Source of the DNA: Amycolatopsis cihanbeyliensis
GTDB taxonomy: Bacteria; Actinomycetota; Actinomycetes; Mycobacteriales; Pseudonocardiaceae
Direction of reading: 5' to 3'
NCBI RefSeq assembly: GCF_006715045.1
Contig: NZ_VFML01000001.1
Coordinates: forward strand, 1,394,501-1,458,500
Length of the DNA stretch: 64,000 nt
This document shows positions 8,914 through 17,131 of the stretch, piece after piece (the first letter of the stretch is position 1; each line of letters starts with the position of its first letter). Under the pieces are notes generated by a model. The model saw only the letters and a program-made list of their open reading frames with translations. It was not told the DNA's origin and ran no database searches. The position numbers were made by a program, and so were the translations under genes.

Positions 8914-9418
8914 GCCCGAGGTCCTTGAGCTTGCGGACATCGGCCTTGAACGCCCGCAGCGGCCTGCCGACCGCCTCCGCGAGTTCGGCGGCACGGGTGC
9001 CGGGACGCGTGCCGATCTCCCGCAGTACGCGCGCGGTCCACGGGCCGTGCCGACTCGCCCGGTCCAGCCGGTCCAGCGCGGCCAGCAGCTCGGTCAGCTC
9101 GACGCCCTCGGCCACTCGGGTGCGCAGGGTGTCCCGCGGGTCGGCGCCGGACAGGCTCAGCTCGACCCGGTACACCGGTCCCTCGGTTCGGGTGTCCAGC
9201 GCCGACCGCAGTTCCGCGACCGAGGCCTGGCCGGCCAGCCTGGCCTCCTCCTCGCTGATGGCGGCCGGGTCCACCGGTTCCACCGCACCGATGCGCAGCA
9301 CGCCGACCGCGGTACGCAGCGTGCCGCCCGCACGCACCGAGGGGCGCCGCCAGCGCCGGAACGCCAGGGTCACCCACCCCGCCGCGATCAGCTCGAGGGT
9401 CCGCCGCGGAATGAGCAC
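8813..9418 (-). CDS. ASCH-like domain plus winged-helix protein
   Basis: A 201-residue protein. Residues 1-75 (LELIAAGWVTLAFRRWRRPSVRAGGTLRTAVGVL) resemble ASCH/PUA-type RNA-binding folds found in actinobacterial hypotheticals. The C-terminal part (WTARVLREIGTRPGTRAAELAEAVGRPLRAFKADVRKL) reads as a winged helix. A role in nucleic-acid binding is inferred from this and is not shown. The natural end is probably near LSPRGAALL; the last residues overlap the 3' end of the convergent lacI-type gene. No partner gene is visible on this strand. Confidence 0.65.
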   Translation of the reverse strand: MLIPRRTLELIAAGWVTLAFRRWRRPSVRAGGTLRTAVGVLRIGAVEPVDPAAISEEEARLAGQASVAELRSALDTRTEGPVYRVELSLSGADPRDTLRTRVAEGVELTELLAALDRLDRASRHGPWTARVLREIGTRPGTRAAELAEAVGRPLRAFKADVRKLKDLGLTESLETGYRLSPRGAALLGSCRGGSAGRPGCG

Positions 9419-9608
9419 GAAACGAGTGTGCCACCTGCCACGCCGGGGAAATCGAAACGACCGGCACGAGGCTGGACAATCGAGCGAGGTGGGCGCACAC
9501 TATCCCTCGATTGTCTACCACTCGTGTTGAATCATGTGCGGTATGTAGGCGATCCTGGTGAGTTCACGCACAATTCGGGGAAAAAGCGCACGAACCCGCA
9601 CACGCGAG

Positions 9609-9621
9609 CTACCCTAGGCGT
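9609..9621 (+). promoter_or_regulatory. -10 element of a probable leaderless start
   Basis: TACCCT (a TANNNT -10) ends seven bases before the ATG at 9622, and no ribosome site precedes that ATG. This spacing is the usual sign of a leaderless actinobacterial mRNA starting at the initiator codon. I see no clear -35. The rest of 9419-9608 holds nothing I can name. Confidence 0.5.
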
Positions 9622-10206
9622 ATGACATTGGCGTTGGAGAATGTATTGGCCAAGGCGGGCCTCCGGGTCGACGCGACGGAGTTCCTGACGCTGGTCGAGG
9701 ACGCGGCTCGGCGACTGTCCCCGCCGAACCCGGATCCGTCGCACTTCTTCTCTCCCGACCAGCGGGCCGCACTCACCGACGTCGGTCTCGACCTCTCGCC
9801 GCACCAGGACGGCGAGCACGACTACCGGGCACGCACGGTCGCGGCCCATGCCGTGCTGGCCGAGTCGGCGCTGACCGTCGCCGAGGCGGCACGGACCCTC
9901 GGCGTGGACCACAGCCGCATCCGGCACCGGCTCAAGGACCGCAGGCTCACCGGCTGGAAGGACCAGGGTGGCTGGCGGTTGCCCTCCTGGCAGTTCACGC
10001 CGAGCGGCGTGCTGCCGGGGCTGGAGGTCGTGCTGCGCGAGCTGCCCGAGGACGTGCCCGCGCTGGTGGCCGCCGCGTACATGAACACACCCCAGTCCGA
10101 CCTGGTGATCAACGACAAGCCGGCGACGCCTCGTCAGTGGCTGCTGGCGGGCGGTGACCCCGATTCTGTGGCCCAGCTCGCAGCCACACTCGGCACCCCG
10201 GCCTAA
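9622..10206 (+). CDS. Helix-turn-helix antitoxin-like protein paired with RES toxin
   Basis: A 194-residue DNA-binding protein. A helix-turn-helix lies at about residues 85-120 (ALTVAEAARTLGVDHSRIRHRL). The C-terminus TPRQWLLAGGDPDSVAQLAA resembles the DUF2384/MbcA antitoxin motif that blocks RES toxins. The next gene, 47 bp downstream on the same strand, is a RES-domain protein. The pair therefore looks like a Xre-RES type toxin-antitoxin operon in which this protein neutralises the toxin and represses the promoter. The N-terminal 70 residues are unlike short Xre antitoxins. Function is inferred from pairing and motifs. Confidence 0.7.
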   Translation: MTLALENVLAKAGLRVDATEFLTLVEDAARRLSPPNPDPSHFFSPDQRAALTDVGLDLSPHQDGEHDYRARTVAAHAVLAESALTVAEAARTLGVDHSRIRHRLKDRRLTGWKDQGGWRLPSWQFTPSGVLPGLEVVLRELPEDVPALVAAAYMNTPQSDLVINDKPATPRQWLLAGGDPDSVAQLAATLGTPA

Positions 10207-10253
10207 GCTGGCGGCAGCCCACAAGATCACAGAAGGACAGGTAACCGCTTCAC

Positions 10254-10907
10254 ATGGCAAGGCTGCCCCTGCCTCCCGCGCGTGCTGTCCTGGTCAATGA
10301 ACTGCGCCGGACCGAGGACGTCGTCGCGGTGCACCCGGCGACCAGGTTGGTACGGATCTTCACCGCGCACGGCAACCACCCGCAACGGTGGAACACGTTC
10401 CGCTACACCGGCCCGCTGCCGCACGGCCGGTTCGACCCGCAGCCGCCACGGCGCGGCTCGGCGGTGACCGACCCCGGCAACGGCGTGCTCTACTTCGGGC
10501 TGTCGGTGCGGACGAGCATCGCCGAGGTGTTCCAGACGACCTCCACCATCGACCGCAAGAACCGCGGCCCCCGGCTGGTCGTCGTGCGCCCCGCGCGGAC
10601 CCTGCGGCTGCTCGACCTGTCCGGCCTGTGGCCGACCAGGGTCGGCGCGTCCCAGGAGATCTCCAGCGGACCGAAGAAGATCACTCAGGCCTGGGCGCGG
10701 GCCATCCGCGCGGCCTTCGGCGACCTGGACGGGCTCTGGTATCGCTCGTCCATGGACGGCGGTGACCCGGCCATCTGCCTGTGGGACCCACCTGCCGGTT
10801 CGGCCCTGCCACTCGCCCCCGACGTGCTGCTCCCGCTGGACCATCCCGGCCTGGACGTACCGCTGGGGCGAGTCTGCCAGGAGCTGAACTACGTCATGCT
10901 GAACTGA
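10254..10907 (+). CDS. RES-domain protein (probable NAD+-degrading toxin)
   Basis: A 217-residue RES-family protein. The three family residues can be placed: Arg34 in LVRIFTAHG, Glu91 in TSIAEVFQ and Ser165 in GLWYRSSMDG. RES toxins such as MbcT and Res degrade NAD+ when freed from their antitoxin. The preceding gene carries the antitoxin-like motif, with translation probably independent (47 bp gap with GAAGGACAGG before the ATG). The 3' end overlaps the convergent peptidase by 14 bp. Whether this copy is toxic is not known; many long actinobacterial RES proteins have not been tested. Confidence 0.75.
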   Translation: MARLPLPPARAVLVNELRRTEDVVAVHPATRLVRIFTAHGNHPQRWNTFRYTGPLPHGRFDPQPPRRGSAVTDPGNGVLYFGLSVRTSIAEVFQTTSTIDRKNRGPRLVVVRPARTLRLLDLSGLWPTRVGASQEISSGPKKITQAWARAIRAAFGDLDGLWYRSSMDGGDPAICLWDPPAGSALPLAPDVLLPLDHPGLDVPLGRVCQELNYVMLN

Positions 10908-12870
10908 CCCCGGTCCCGAGATGCCGGGACCACCAGTCGAGCACGGCCTCGAACCGCTGCAGGCGGTGCCGCGGCTTGCCGGAACGGGACAGCTCGTGCC
11001 CCTCCCCGGGGAACAGCAGCAGTTCCGCCTCGGTGCCCGCGCGCCGTAGCGCCACGAACAGACGCTGCGCCTGTTCCACCGGGCACCGCCAGTCATGCTC
11101 GGAGTGCACCACCGCGAACGGAATGTCGATCTTTTCCGCGTAGCTCAGCGGGCTGCGGTCCCGCTGCACCTCCGCCCCGTGGAACTCGTAGCCCTGCACG
11201 AACTCCCAGCCCACATCCGAGCTGCCGGCGAAGGAGTCCCACGCGTTCACCGCGCGCTCGCTCCACGCCGCGCGGAACCGCTCGCCATGGTGCGCGGCCA
11301 GCCAGGTCGTCATAAACCCGCCGTATGATCCGCCCATCACCCCCACCCGCGTGGCATCCAGCTCCGGCCGGCTCAGCGCGGCGTCGAGCATGGCCAGCAG
11401 GTCGTCCGCGTCCACCGTGCCGAACCGGCCGACGACGGCACGGCCGTGCGCCTGGCCGTAGCCCGCCGAACCGCGCGGGTTCGCCAGCACCACCGCGTAC
11501 CCCGCAGCGGCGTAGACCTGCGCCTCGTCGAAGAAGCTCCACTCGTACCGGGCGAACGGCCCGCCGTGCACGGCCAGCAGCACCGGATGCGGCCCCGGTC
11601 CCTCCGGAAGAACCAACCAGCCGTGCACCGGGTACCCGTCCACGGACTCCGTGGTCAGCTCGTCGCGCGGCCGGATCCCTGCCCCCCGCAGTGGCGCCGC
11701 GAAGTCGGTGAGCCCCCGACCGTCATCGCCGTCGAGCAGCACCACCTCCCCCATGCTCTCCGGCCCGGCGATCACGGCCGCGATCCGGTCCCCGTCCACG
11801 TCGAAGTCCCGGACGACATCCCGCGGACCGGTCAACGTAGGCAGCTCGCCGAGCTCGGCGGCCTCGGCGTGGCGGGGAACGAGACGCAGCTCGGCGGCGC
11901 CCCGGTTGCGCACCACTACCAGCACGCCGTCCGCATACCGTGCTGGCCCGCCCGCGTCCGGGACGCAGTCCACCGACTCGGTGTCGGTGTGCTTGCGCGG
12001 CACGGTGGGAGTCCCGTCCACCCGCAGGGTGGCCGACCACAGGCCGGCGTTGCGCGCCGCGAAGTCGACGCCGCCGAACTCGGCCCCGTAGAACCACACC
12101 GTGTCCCCGTCCACCATCGGCCGCAACGCGTTGCCCTCGGTGCGCACCGCCAGTACGGGGTCACCTCCATCCGCCGGAACCGCGTAGAGGTCGCGGTGCA
12201 GGGTCTCGGCGCGTCCCCAGTCGCGCGCCGCGACCACCAGCACCGACCGGCCGTCGGCCGTCCAGGCCGGATCCTCCACGTCGGTGACGTTGTCGGTCAG
12301 TGGCCGTGGTGTCTCCTGCGGACCGGACTCCGGCAGCGTGGACACATCCAGCACGAACAGGCGCCGGGGCCGGTCCAGGAGGAAACCGACATCGTCCAGC
12401 CGGTAGTCCAGCCTGGTGATCCGTCGCGGAGCCTCCTCGTCCGGCTCGGGGACCCAGCCCGAACCATCGGCGACCGGAGTGCCGTACCGCCCCGGTTCCG
12501 GGACGCGCGCGGTGAAGGCGATCCGGCGCGAGTCCGGCGCCCACACCGCCGGGCCCGCCCCGAGCGGCAGGTCGGTCAGCCGCACCGACTCACCGCCGCC
12601 CACCGGCATCACATGCAGCTGCGGCACGGACCCCCGCGCACCGCCCACCCGGAGGAAGGCCACCTGGCGACCGTCCGGGGATATCACCGGCGAGCTGTCC
12701 TGCTCGCCGGTACTCCACGGCCGGTCCTCGCCGTCCAGCCCGACCTTGCGCAGCACGCTCCGGTAACGGTTGTCGGCAAGATCGGGCCTCGACAGCGCGA
12801 TGAGCAGCAGGTCGCCATGCAGGGTCGGCGAGCAGGGCACGGTCAGCAGTTCAAGATCGGTAGGGCGCAC
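10894..12870 (-). CDS. S9-family prolyl-oligopeptidase-like serine peptidase
   Basis: A 658-residue protein of the acylaminoacyl-peptidase/dipeptidyl-peptidase type. An N-terminal beta-propeller (about residues 20-390) carries WD-like blades such as SPDGRQVAFLRVGG and SRRIAFTARVPE. The C-terminal alpha/beta hydrolase has its nucleophile in GGSYGGFM (Ser515), the acid in SEHDWRCP (Asp593) and the base in GEGHEL (His625). No signal peptide is seen, so it is probably cytosolic and trims oligopeptides. It stands alone between the RES pair and terC. Confidence 0.9.
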   Translation of the reverse strand: MRPTDLELLTVPCSPTLHGDLLLIALSRPDLADNRYRSVLRKVGLDGEDRPWSTGEQDSSPVISPDGRQVAFLRVGGARGSVPQLHVMPVGGGESVRLTDLPLGAGPAVWAPDSRRIAFTARVPEPGRYGTPVADGSGWVPEPDEEAPRRITRLDYRLDDVGFLLDRPRRLFVLDVSTLPESGPQETPRPLTDNVTDVEDPAWTADGRSVLVVAARDWGRAETLHRDLYAVPADGGDPVLAVRTEGNALRPMVDGDTVWFYGAEFGGVDFAARNAGLWSATLRVDGTPTVPRKHTDTESVDCVPDAGGPARYADGVLVVVRNRGAAELRLVPRHAEAAELGELPTLTGPRDVVRDFDVDGDRIAAVIAGPESMGEVVLLDGDDGRGLTDFAAPLRGAGIRPRDELTTESVDGYPVHGWLVLPEGPGPHPVLLAVHGGPFARYEWSFFDEAQVYAAAGYAVVLANPRGSAGYGQAHGRAVVGRFGTVDADDLLAMLDAALSRPELDATRVGVMGGSYGGFMTTWLAAHHGERFRAAWSERAVNAWDSFAGSSDVGWEFVQGYEFHGAEVQRDRSPLSYAEKIDIPFAVVHSEHDWRCPVEQAQRLFVALRRAGTEAELLLFPGEGHELSRSGKPRHRLQRFEAVLDWWSRHLGTGVSSA

Positions 12871-12914
12871 GGGGCAACCCTACCGGGTCATTAGCAGAAC
12901 TAACTACCTCTGGA

Positions 12915-13958
12915 CTACCGTTCCGAGGACGGGGCGACGCCTGTGGCCTCGGCCCGCGTGGCCCGCTCCTCCGGCGCCTCGGCGTCGAGCATCAGGTTGG
13001 TGCCGCCCACCGCGTCCGGATCCTTGCGTGCCTTGTACAGGCTGGCCAGCGTGGTCACGGTCAGCACGGCGACGATGACGCCGAGGGAGAGCCAGTTGTT
13101 GATCTCCAACCAGTCCGGCACCACGTGGTACTCGTGCAACGCGTGCAGGAACAACTTGGCGCCGATGAAGCCGAGGATGGTCGCCAGCCCGTAGGAGAGG
13201 TAGACCAGCTTGGTGACCAGCCCGCCGAGCAGGAAGTACAGCTGGCGCAGGCCCATCAGCGCGAACGCGTTCGCCGCGAACACCAGGTAGGCGTCCTGGG
13301 TGATGCCGAAGATCGCCGGGATGGAGTCCACCGCGAACAGCAGGTCGGCGCTGCCGATCGCGACGATCACCACGAACATCGGGGTGAGCCAGCGCTTCCC
13401 GTCCCGCCGCACCATCGACTTGTGCCCGACGTAGTCCTCGGTGACCGGGAAGACCTTGCGCACCCACCGGGTGACCGCGTTCTCGTGGTACTCCTCGTGC
13501 CCGCCCTTGTTGCGCACCATGCTGACCGCCGTCCACACCAGGACGGCACCGAACACGAAGAAGATCCACACGAACTGGGCGATCAGTGCGGCACCGACCG
13601 CGATGAAGGCGCCCCGCATGACCAGCGCGAGCAGGATGCCGATCAGCAGCACCCGGTGCTGGTGGATGGCCGGGACCTTGAACGAGGACATGATCACCAT
13701 GAAGATGAACAGGTTGTCCACGCTCAACGAGTACTCGGTGATGTAGCCGGTGAAGAACTCGACGCCCGGGTCGTGCCCGCCGAGCATCCACACCGCGGCA
13801 CCGAAGACCACGGCGCAGCTGATGTAGAAGATCACCCAGCGGGCGGCCTCGCCGGTGGAGACCCGGTGCGGCTTGCGGTCGACGATGACCAGGTCGACCG
13901 CGACCAGCGCGAGAAGCCCGCCGATCGTCGCGAGCCACAGCCACAAGGGCACGTTCAT
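12915..13958 (-). CDS. TerC-family membrane protein (probable manganese exporter)
   Basis: A 347-residue integral membrane protein with about eight to nine hydrophobic segments. The family motifs ITEYSLSVDNLFIFMVIM and SADLLFAVDSIPAIFGITQD hold the metal-binding acidic residues. TerC/Alx-type proteins move Mn2+ or protect exported metalloproteins. The ATG at 13958 follows an AGGAGG-like site that lies inside a predicted manganese riboswitch expression platform, which supports the metal role. It is monocistronic. Confidence 0.9.
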   Translation of the reverse strand: MNVPLWLWLATIGGLLALVAVDLVIVDRKPHRVSTGEAARWVIFYISCAVVFGAAVWMLGGHDPGVEFFTGYITEYSLSVDNLFIFMVIMSSFKVPAIHQHRVLLIGILLALVMRGAFIAVGAALIAQFVWIFFVFGAVLVWTAVSMVRNKGGHEEYHENAVTRWVRKVFPVTEDYVGHKSMVRRDGKRWLTPMFVVIVAIGSADLLFAVDSIPAIFGITQDAYLVFAANAFALMGLRQLYFLLGGLVTKLVYLSYGLATILGFIGAKLFLHALHEYHVVPDWLEINNWLSLGVIVAVLTVTTLASLYKARKDPDAVGGTNLMLDAEAPEERATRAEATGVAPSSER

Positions 13959-13966
13959 CTAACCAA

Positions 13967-14105
13967 ACCTCCGGTGAGCGGATAGCGGCCACTACCGGAG
14001 GTCTCTTCCACCGGCGCGGGCACCGGCCGACGATGCCGGGTGCGCCGATCCGAGGATGCGGGGCAGCCGTGTTGACGACATCGCCGTGGGGGAATACTCC
14101 CCTCC
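13967..14105 (-). promoter_or_regulatory. yybP-ykoY manganese riboswitch with Shine-Dalgarno sequestration
   Basis: The leader of terC opens with GGAGGGGAGTA (14105-14095), the hallmark 5' part of the yybP-ykoY aptamer. Next come GTCGTCAACACGG, G/C-rich arms, and AGAGACCTCCGG, whose CCTCC can close P1 with the first GGAGG. The 3' strand ACCTCCGGT (14002-13994) is also a perfect complement of ACCGGAGGT (13975-13967), which carries the ribosome site. The switch would be ON with Mn2+ (P1 formed, ribosome site free) and OFF without it. Confidence 0.75.
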
Positions 14106-14239
14106 ACGTCGCTACATATCGTCGTCGTTCAACGTGATCCACGCCAGTCAAGGTCAGCAGTGTCACCGAAATGCCCGGGGTAACCTGCATCACAGTTTCG
14201 CAACCGGGGGCTACCAGCGGACTCTCAGGAAAGCCGGAA

Positions 14240-14251
14240 TACGGTCATCCC
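14240..14251 (+). promoter_or_regulatory. -10 element for a leaderless GTG start
   Basis: TACGGT (14240-14245) lies six bases before the GTG at 14252, the spacing expected for a leaderless transcript. It favours this start over the ATG at 14171, whose preceding bases hold no ribosome site. Confidence 0.4.
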
Positions 14252-17131
14252 GTGCGCCGAATCCCGTTCCTCACTCACTGGCGCGGCAGGCTCGTCGCCC
14301 TCGTCGCCCTCGCCGCCGTCGTCGTGCTCCTCGTCGCGGCCGGACTCGTCTGGGCCGGCGTCGGGGACGAGTCACCACCGGTACGAACCCAGGAAGCGGC
14401 CGTCGACGTGCCCGCCGCTCCCGGTTCGAGCGAGCGGGTACGGCTGGACACGACCCTGTACACGCCGGAGTCCACGCCCGCACCGGCGATCCTGCTCGCG
14501 CACGGGTTCGGCGGCAGCAAGGACAGCGTCGCCGACCAGGCCAACGAGCTCGCCGAGCGGGGGTTCGCGGTACTGGCCTACTCGGCACGCGGCTTCGGCC
14601 GCAGCACCGGAAAGATCGCGCTGAACGACCCGGACTACGAGGTCGCCGATGCCAGCGGGCTGCTGGACTACCTGGCGGACCGGCCGGAGGTGCTGTCCGA
14701 CGCGGAGGGTGATCCCAGGGTCGGGGTGACCGGCGGGTCCTACGGCGGCGCGCTGGCGCTGCTGCTCGCGGGCACCGACGACCGGGTGGACGCGATCGCC
14801 CCGGTGATCACCTACAACGACCTCGCGCAGGGGCTGGTGCCGAACGCCGCGAGCAGTGAGCCGGTGGCGGCGCGAACCCCGGCGCCGGGAGCGTTCAGCC
14901 CGGACGGCGTGTTCAAGGAGTCCTGGGCGGGCATTCTCTTCGCCGCGGGCACCGGCCCGACCGCGGCGAGTCCGGGGGCGGCGGCCATCGAGCCCGGCAG
15001 CGAACTCGAGGAGGACGACGTCGCCGCGGCGGGCGCGCGGATCGCCGACCCCGGACCCGCGCGGACCCCTGGTTCGCGCGCCGATCCGTGCGGGCGGTTC
15101 ACCGAGCGAGTGTGCGCCGCGTATCGCGATGTCGCCACCGACGGCAAGCCGAGTGCGCGGACGGTCGAGTTGCTGCACCGGGTCTCCCCCGTCTCGGTCA
15201 CCGGCGACATCACCGTGCCGACCCTGCTCGTGCAGGGCGAGAACGACACGTTGTTCGGACTGGACCAGGCGGATGCCACCGCCCGCCAGATCACCGAGGC
15301 CGGCGGCGAGGTGACCATGATCTGGTACTCCGGTGGGCACGACGGCGGCTCGCCGGGGCCACAGCTGCGCGGCCGGATCGCGGACTGGCTGGACTTCCAG
15401 CTCAACGGTGAGGGCGAAGGTCCCGGCGCGCCGTTCAGCTACGAGGTGCAGGGGTCGCTGCGTACCGACGGTGCACCCTCGATCCGCAGGGTGGAGGCCG
15501 CGGCCTATCCCGGTCTCGAGGGCGGCGGCACCGAACGTAGGCAGGTGTCGCTCAGCGGCGAGCCGCAGGCCATCGTCAACCCGCCCGGCGGGAATCCCGC
15601 CGCGGTGAGCGGGATTCCCGGGTTGAACCGCCTCACCTCCAGCTCCTCACGGCTGTCCAGCATGTTCAGCATGGACCCACCCGGTCAGGCGGCCCGGTTC
15701 ACCTCGCAGCCGAGGGACTCGCAACTGCTGATCACCGGCGGTTCGACGGTGCGGTTACGGGTCTCGGTCGCGGGCGAGCAGGCGCCGCAGGACCCGGCAT
15801 CCGGCGCGGTGCTGTTCGCCAAGCTGTACGACGTCAGCCCGGACGGCAGCAGGACGCTGCCCGCGAACGCGGTGGCACCGATCCGGATCCCACGATTGCC
15901 CGCCGACGGCGGCGCCGCGGAGGTCACCGTCACGCTGCCCGGGATCGTGCGCCCGATCGAGGCGGGGCACGCGCTGGAGTTGGTGGTCGGCACGACCGAC
16001 CGGGCCTACGCCACCCCACCCGAGCCCGCCGCCTACCAGGTGGAGCTGGCCGGATCCGGAACGGTGACCGTGCCGGTGGTTCCGGGCACGCAGGTGAGCG
16101 GCGGATGGCCGATCGGGCAGCTGATCGGTATCGGCGGTGTCCTCGCCGCCGCGGCACTGGTGTCCGTGGTGGCCGCGTTCCGTCGCCGACGCTCGCACCG
16201 GGTGGACCCGGAACTCGTGGACACCCCGCTGGTGATCAGCGGCCTCACCAAGGCATACCCGGGTGGGCTGACCGCGGTGAACGACCTGTCCTTCCGGGTG
16301 GAACGCGGGCAGGTGCTCGGCCTGCTCGGGCCGAACGGCGCGGGCAAGACCACCACCCTGCGGATGCTGATGGGACTGATCACGCCGACCTCGGGCGAGA
16401 TCAAGGTGTTCGGTCACCGGGTGTCGCCGGGAGCACCGGTGCTGTCCCGCATCGGCAGCTTCGTCGAGGGCTCCGGCTTCCTTCCGCACCTGTCCGGCGC
16501 GGACAACCTGCGGCTGTACTGGGCCAGCACCGGGCGTCCCGCGGGCAAGGCGCATGTCAGCGAGGCGCTGGAAATCGCCGGGCTCGGCGATGCCGTGCAC
16601 CGGAAGGTACGCACCTACAGCCAGGGCATGCGGCAGCGGCTGGCCATCGCGCAGGCGATGCTCGGGCTACCGGAGCTGCTGGTGCTGGACGAGCCCACCA
16701 ACGGCCTGGACCCGCCGCAGATCCATCAGATGCGTGAGGTGCTGCGCCGCTACGCGGCCACCGGCCGCACGGTCGTGGTCTCCAGCCACCTGCTCGCCGA
16801 GGTGGAGCAGACCTCGACGCACGTGGTGGTGATGCACCGCGGCGCGCTGGTCGCCGACGGCGAGGTCGGCGAGATCGTCGCCGCCGGCGGTGAGGCGACC
16901 TTCCGGGTGGACCGGCCGGAGGAGGCCGCGGTGGCGCTCAGGGCGATCACCGGAGTGTCCACTGTGGAAGTCGACGGCGAGCTCGTGCACGCGGATCTGG
17001 ACGGGCTACCGCGCTCGGAGGCGGTGGCCGCGCTGGTCGGCGCCGGTGTCTCGGTGGAGCAGGCCGGGCCCCGGCGCAGGCTGGAGGACGCGTTCCTGCA
17101 ACTGGTCGGAGAGGGTGGCCCCGGTGAGTGA
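14252..17131 (+). CDS. Membrane-anchored alpha/beta hydrolase fused to an ABC-transporter ATPase
   Basis: A 959-residue fusion. A hydrophobic anchor spans about residues 14-36. An extracytoplasmic hydrolase of the S15/CocE type follows, with LAHGFGGSKD, the nucleophile elbow GGSYGG (Ser163), the acid in QGENDTLFGLDQ and the base in SGGHDGG. A jelly-roll-like region runs up to about residue 610. A second membrane segment (about 617-643) leads into a full ABC ATPase with Walker A GPNGAGKTTT (about 690), signature YSQGMRQRL and Walker B LLVLDEPTNGLD. The next gene is its ABC permease, overlapping by 8 bp. The topology puts the hydrolase outside and the ATPase inside. The substrate is unknown; peptide or peptidic antibiotic handling is a guess. 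Confidence 0.85.
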   Translation: MRRIPFLTHWRGRLVALVALAAVVVLLVAAGLVWAGVGDESPPVRTQEAAVDVPAAPGSSERVRLDTTLYTPESTPAPAILLAHGFGGSKDSVADQANELAERGFAVLAYSARGFGRSTGKIALNDPDYEVADASGLLDYLADRPEVLSDAEGDPRVGVTGGSYGGALALLLAGTDDRVDAIAPVITYNDLAQGLVPNAASSEPVAARTPAPGAFSPDGVFKESWAGILFAAGTGPTAASPGAAAIEPGSELEEDDVAAAGARIADPGPARTPGSRADPCGRFTERVCAAYRDVATDGKPSARTVELLHRVSPVSVTGDITVPTLLVQGENDTLFGLDQADATARQITEAGGEVTMIWYSGGHDGGSPGPQLRGRIADWLDFQLNGEGEGPGAPFSYEVQGSLRTDGAPSIRRVEAAAYPGLEGGGTERRQVSLSGEPQAIVNPPGGNPAAVSGIPGLNRLTSSSSRLSSMFSMDPPGQAARFTSQPRDSQLLITGGSTVRLRVSVAGEQAPQDPASGAVLFAKLYDVSPDGSRTLPANAVAPIRIPRLPADGGAAEVTVTLPGIVRPIEAGHALELVVGTTDRAYATPPEPAAYQVELAGSGTVTVPVVPGTQVSGGWPIGQLIGIGGVLAAAALVSVVAAFRRRRSHRVDPELVDTPLVISGLTKAYPGGLTAVNDLSFRVERGQVLGLLGPNGAGKTTTLRMLMGLITPTSGEIKVFGHRVSPGAPVLSRIGSFVEGSGFLPHLSGADNLRLYWASTGRPAGKAHVSEALEIAGLGDAVHRKVRTYSQGMRQRLAIAQAMLGLPELLVLDEPTNGLDPPQIHQMREVLRRYAATGRTVVVSSHLLAEVEQTSTHVVVMHRGALVADGEVGEIVAAGGEATFRVDRPEEAAVALRAITGVSTVEVDGELVHADLDGLPRSEAVAALVGAGVSVEQAGPRRRLEDAFLQLVGEGGPGE

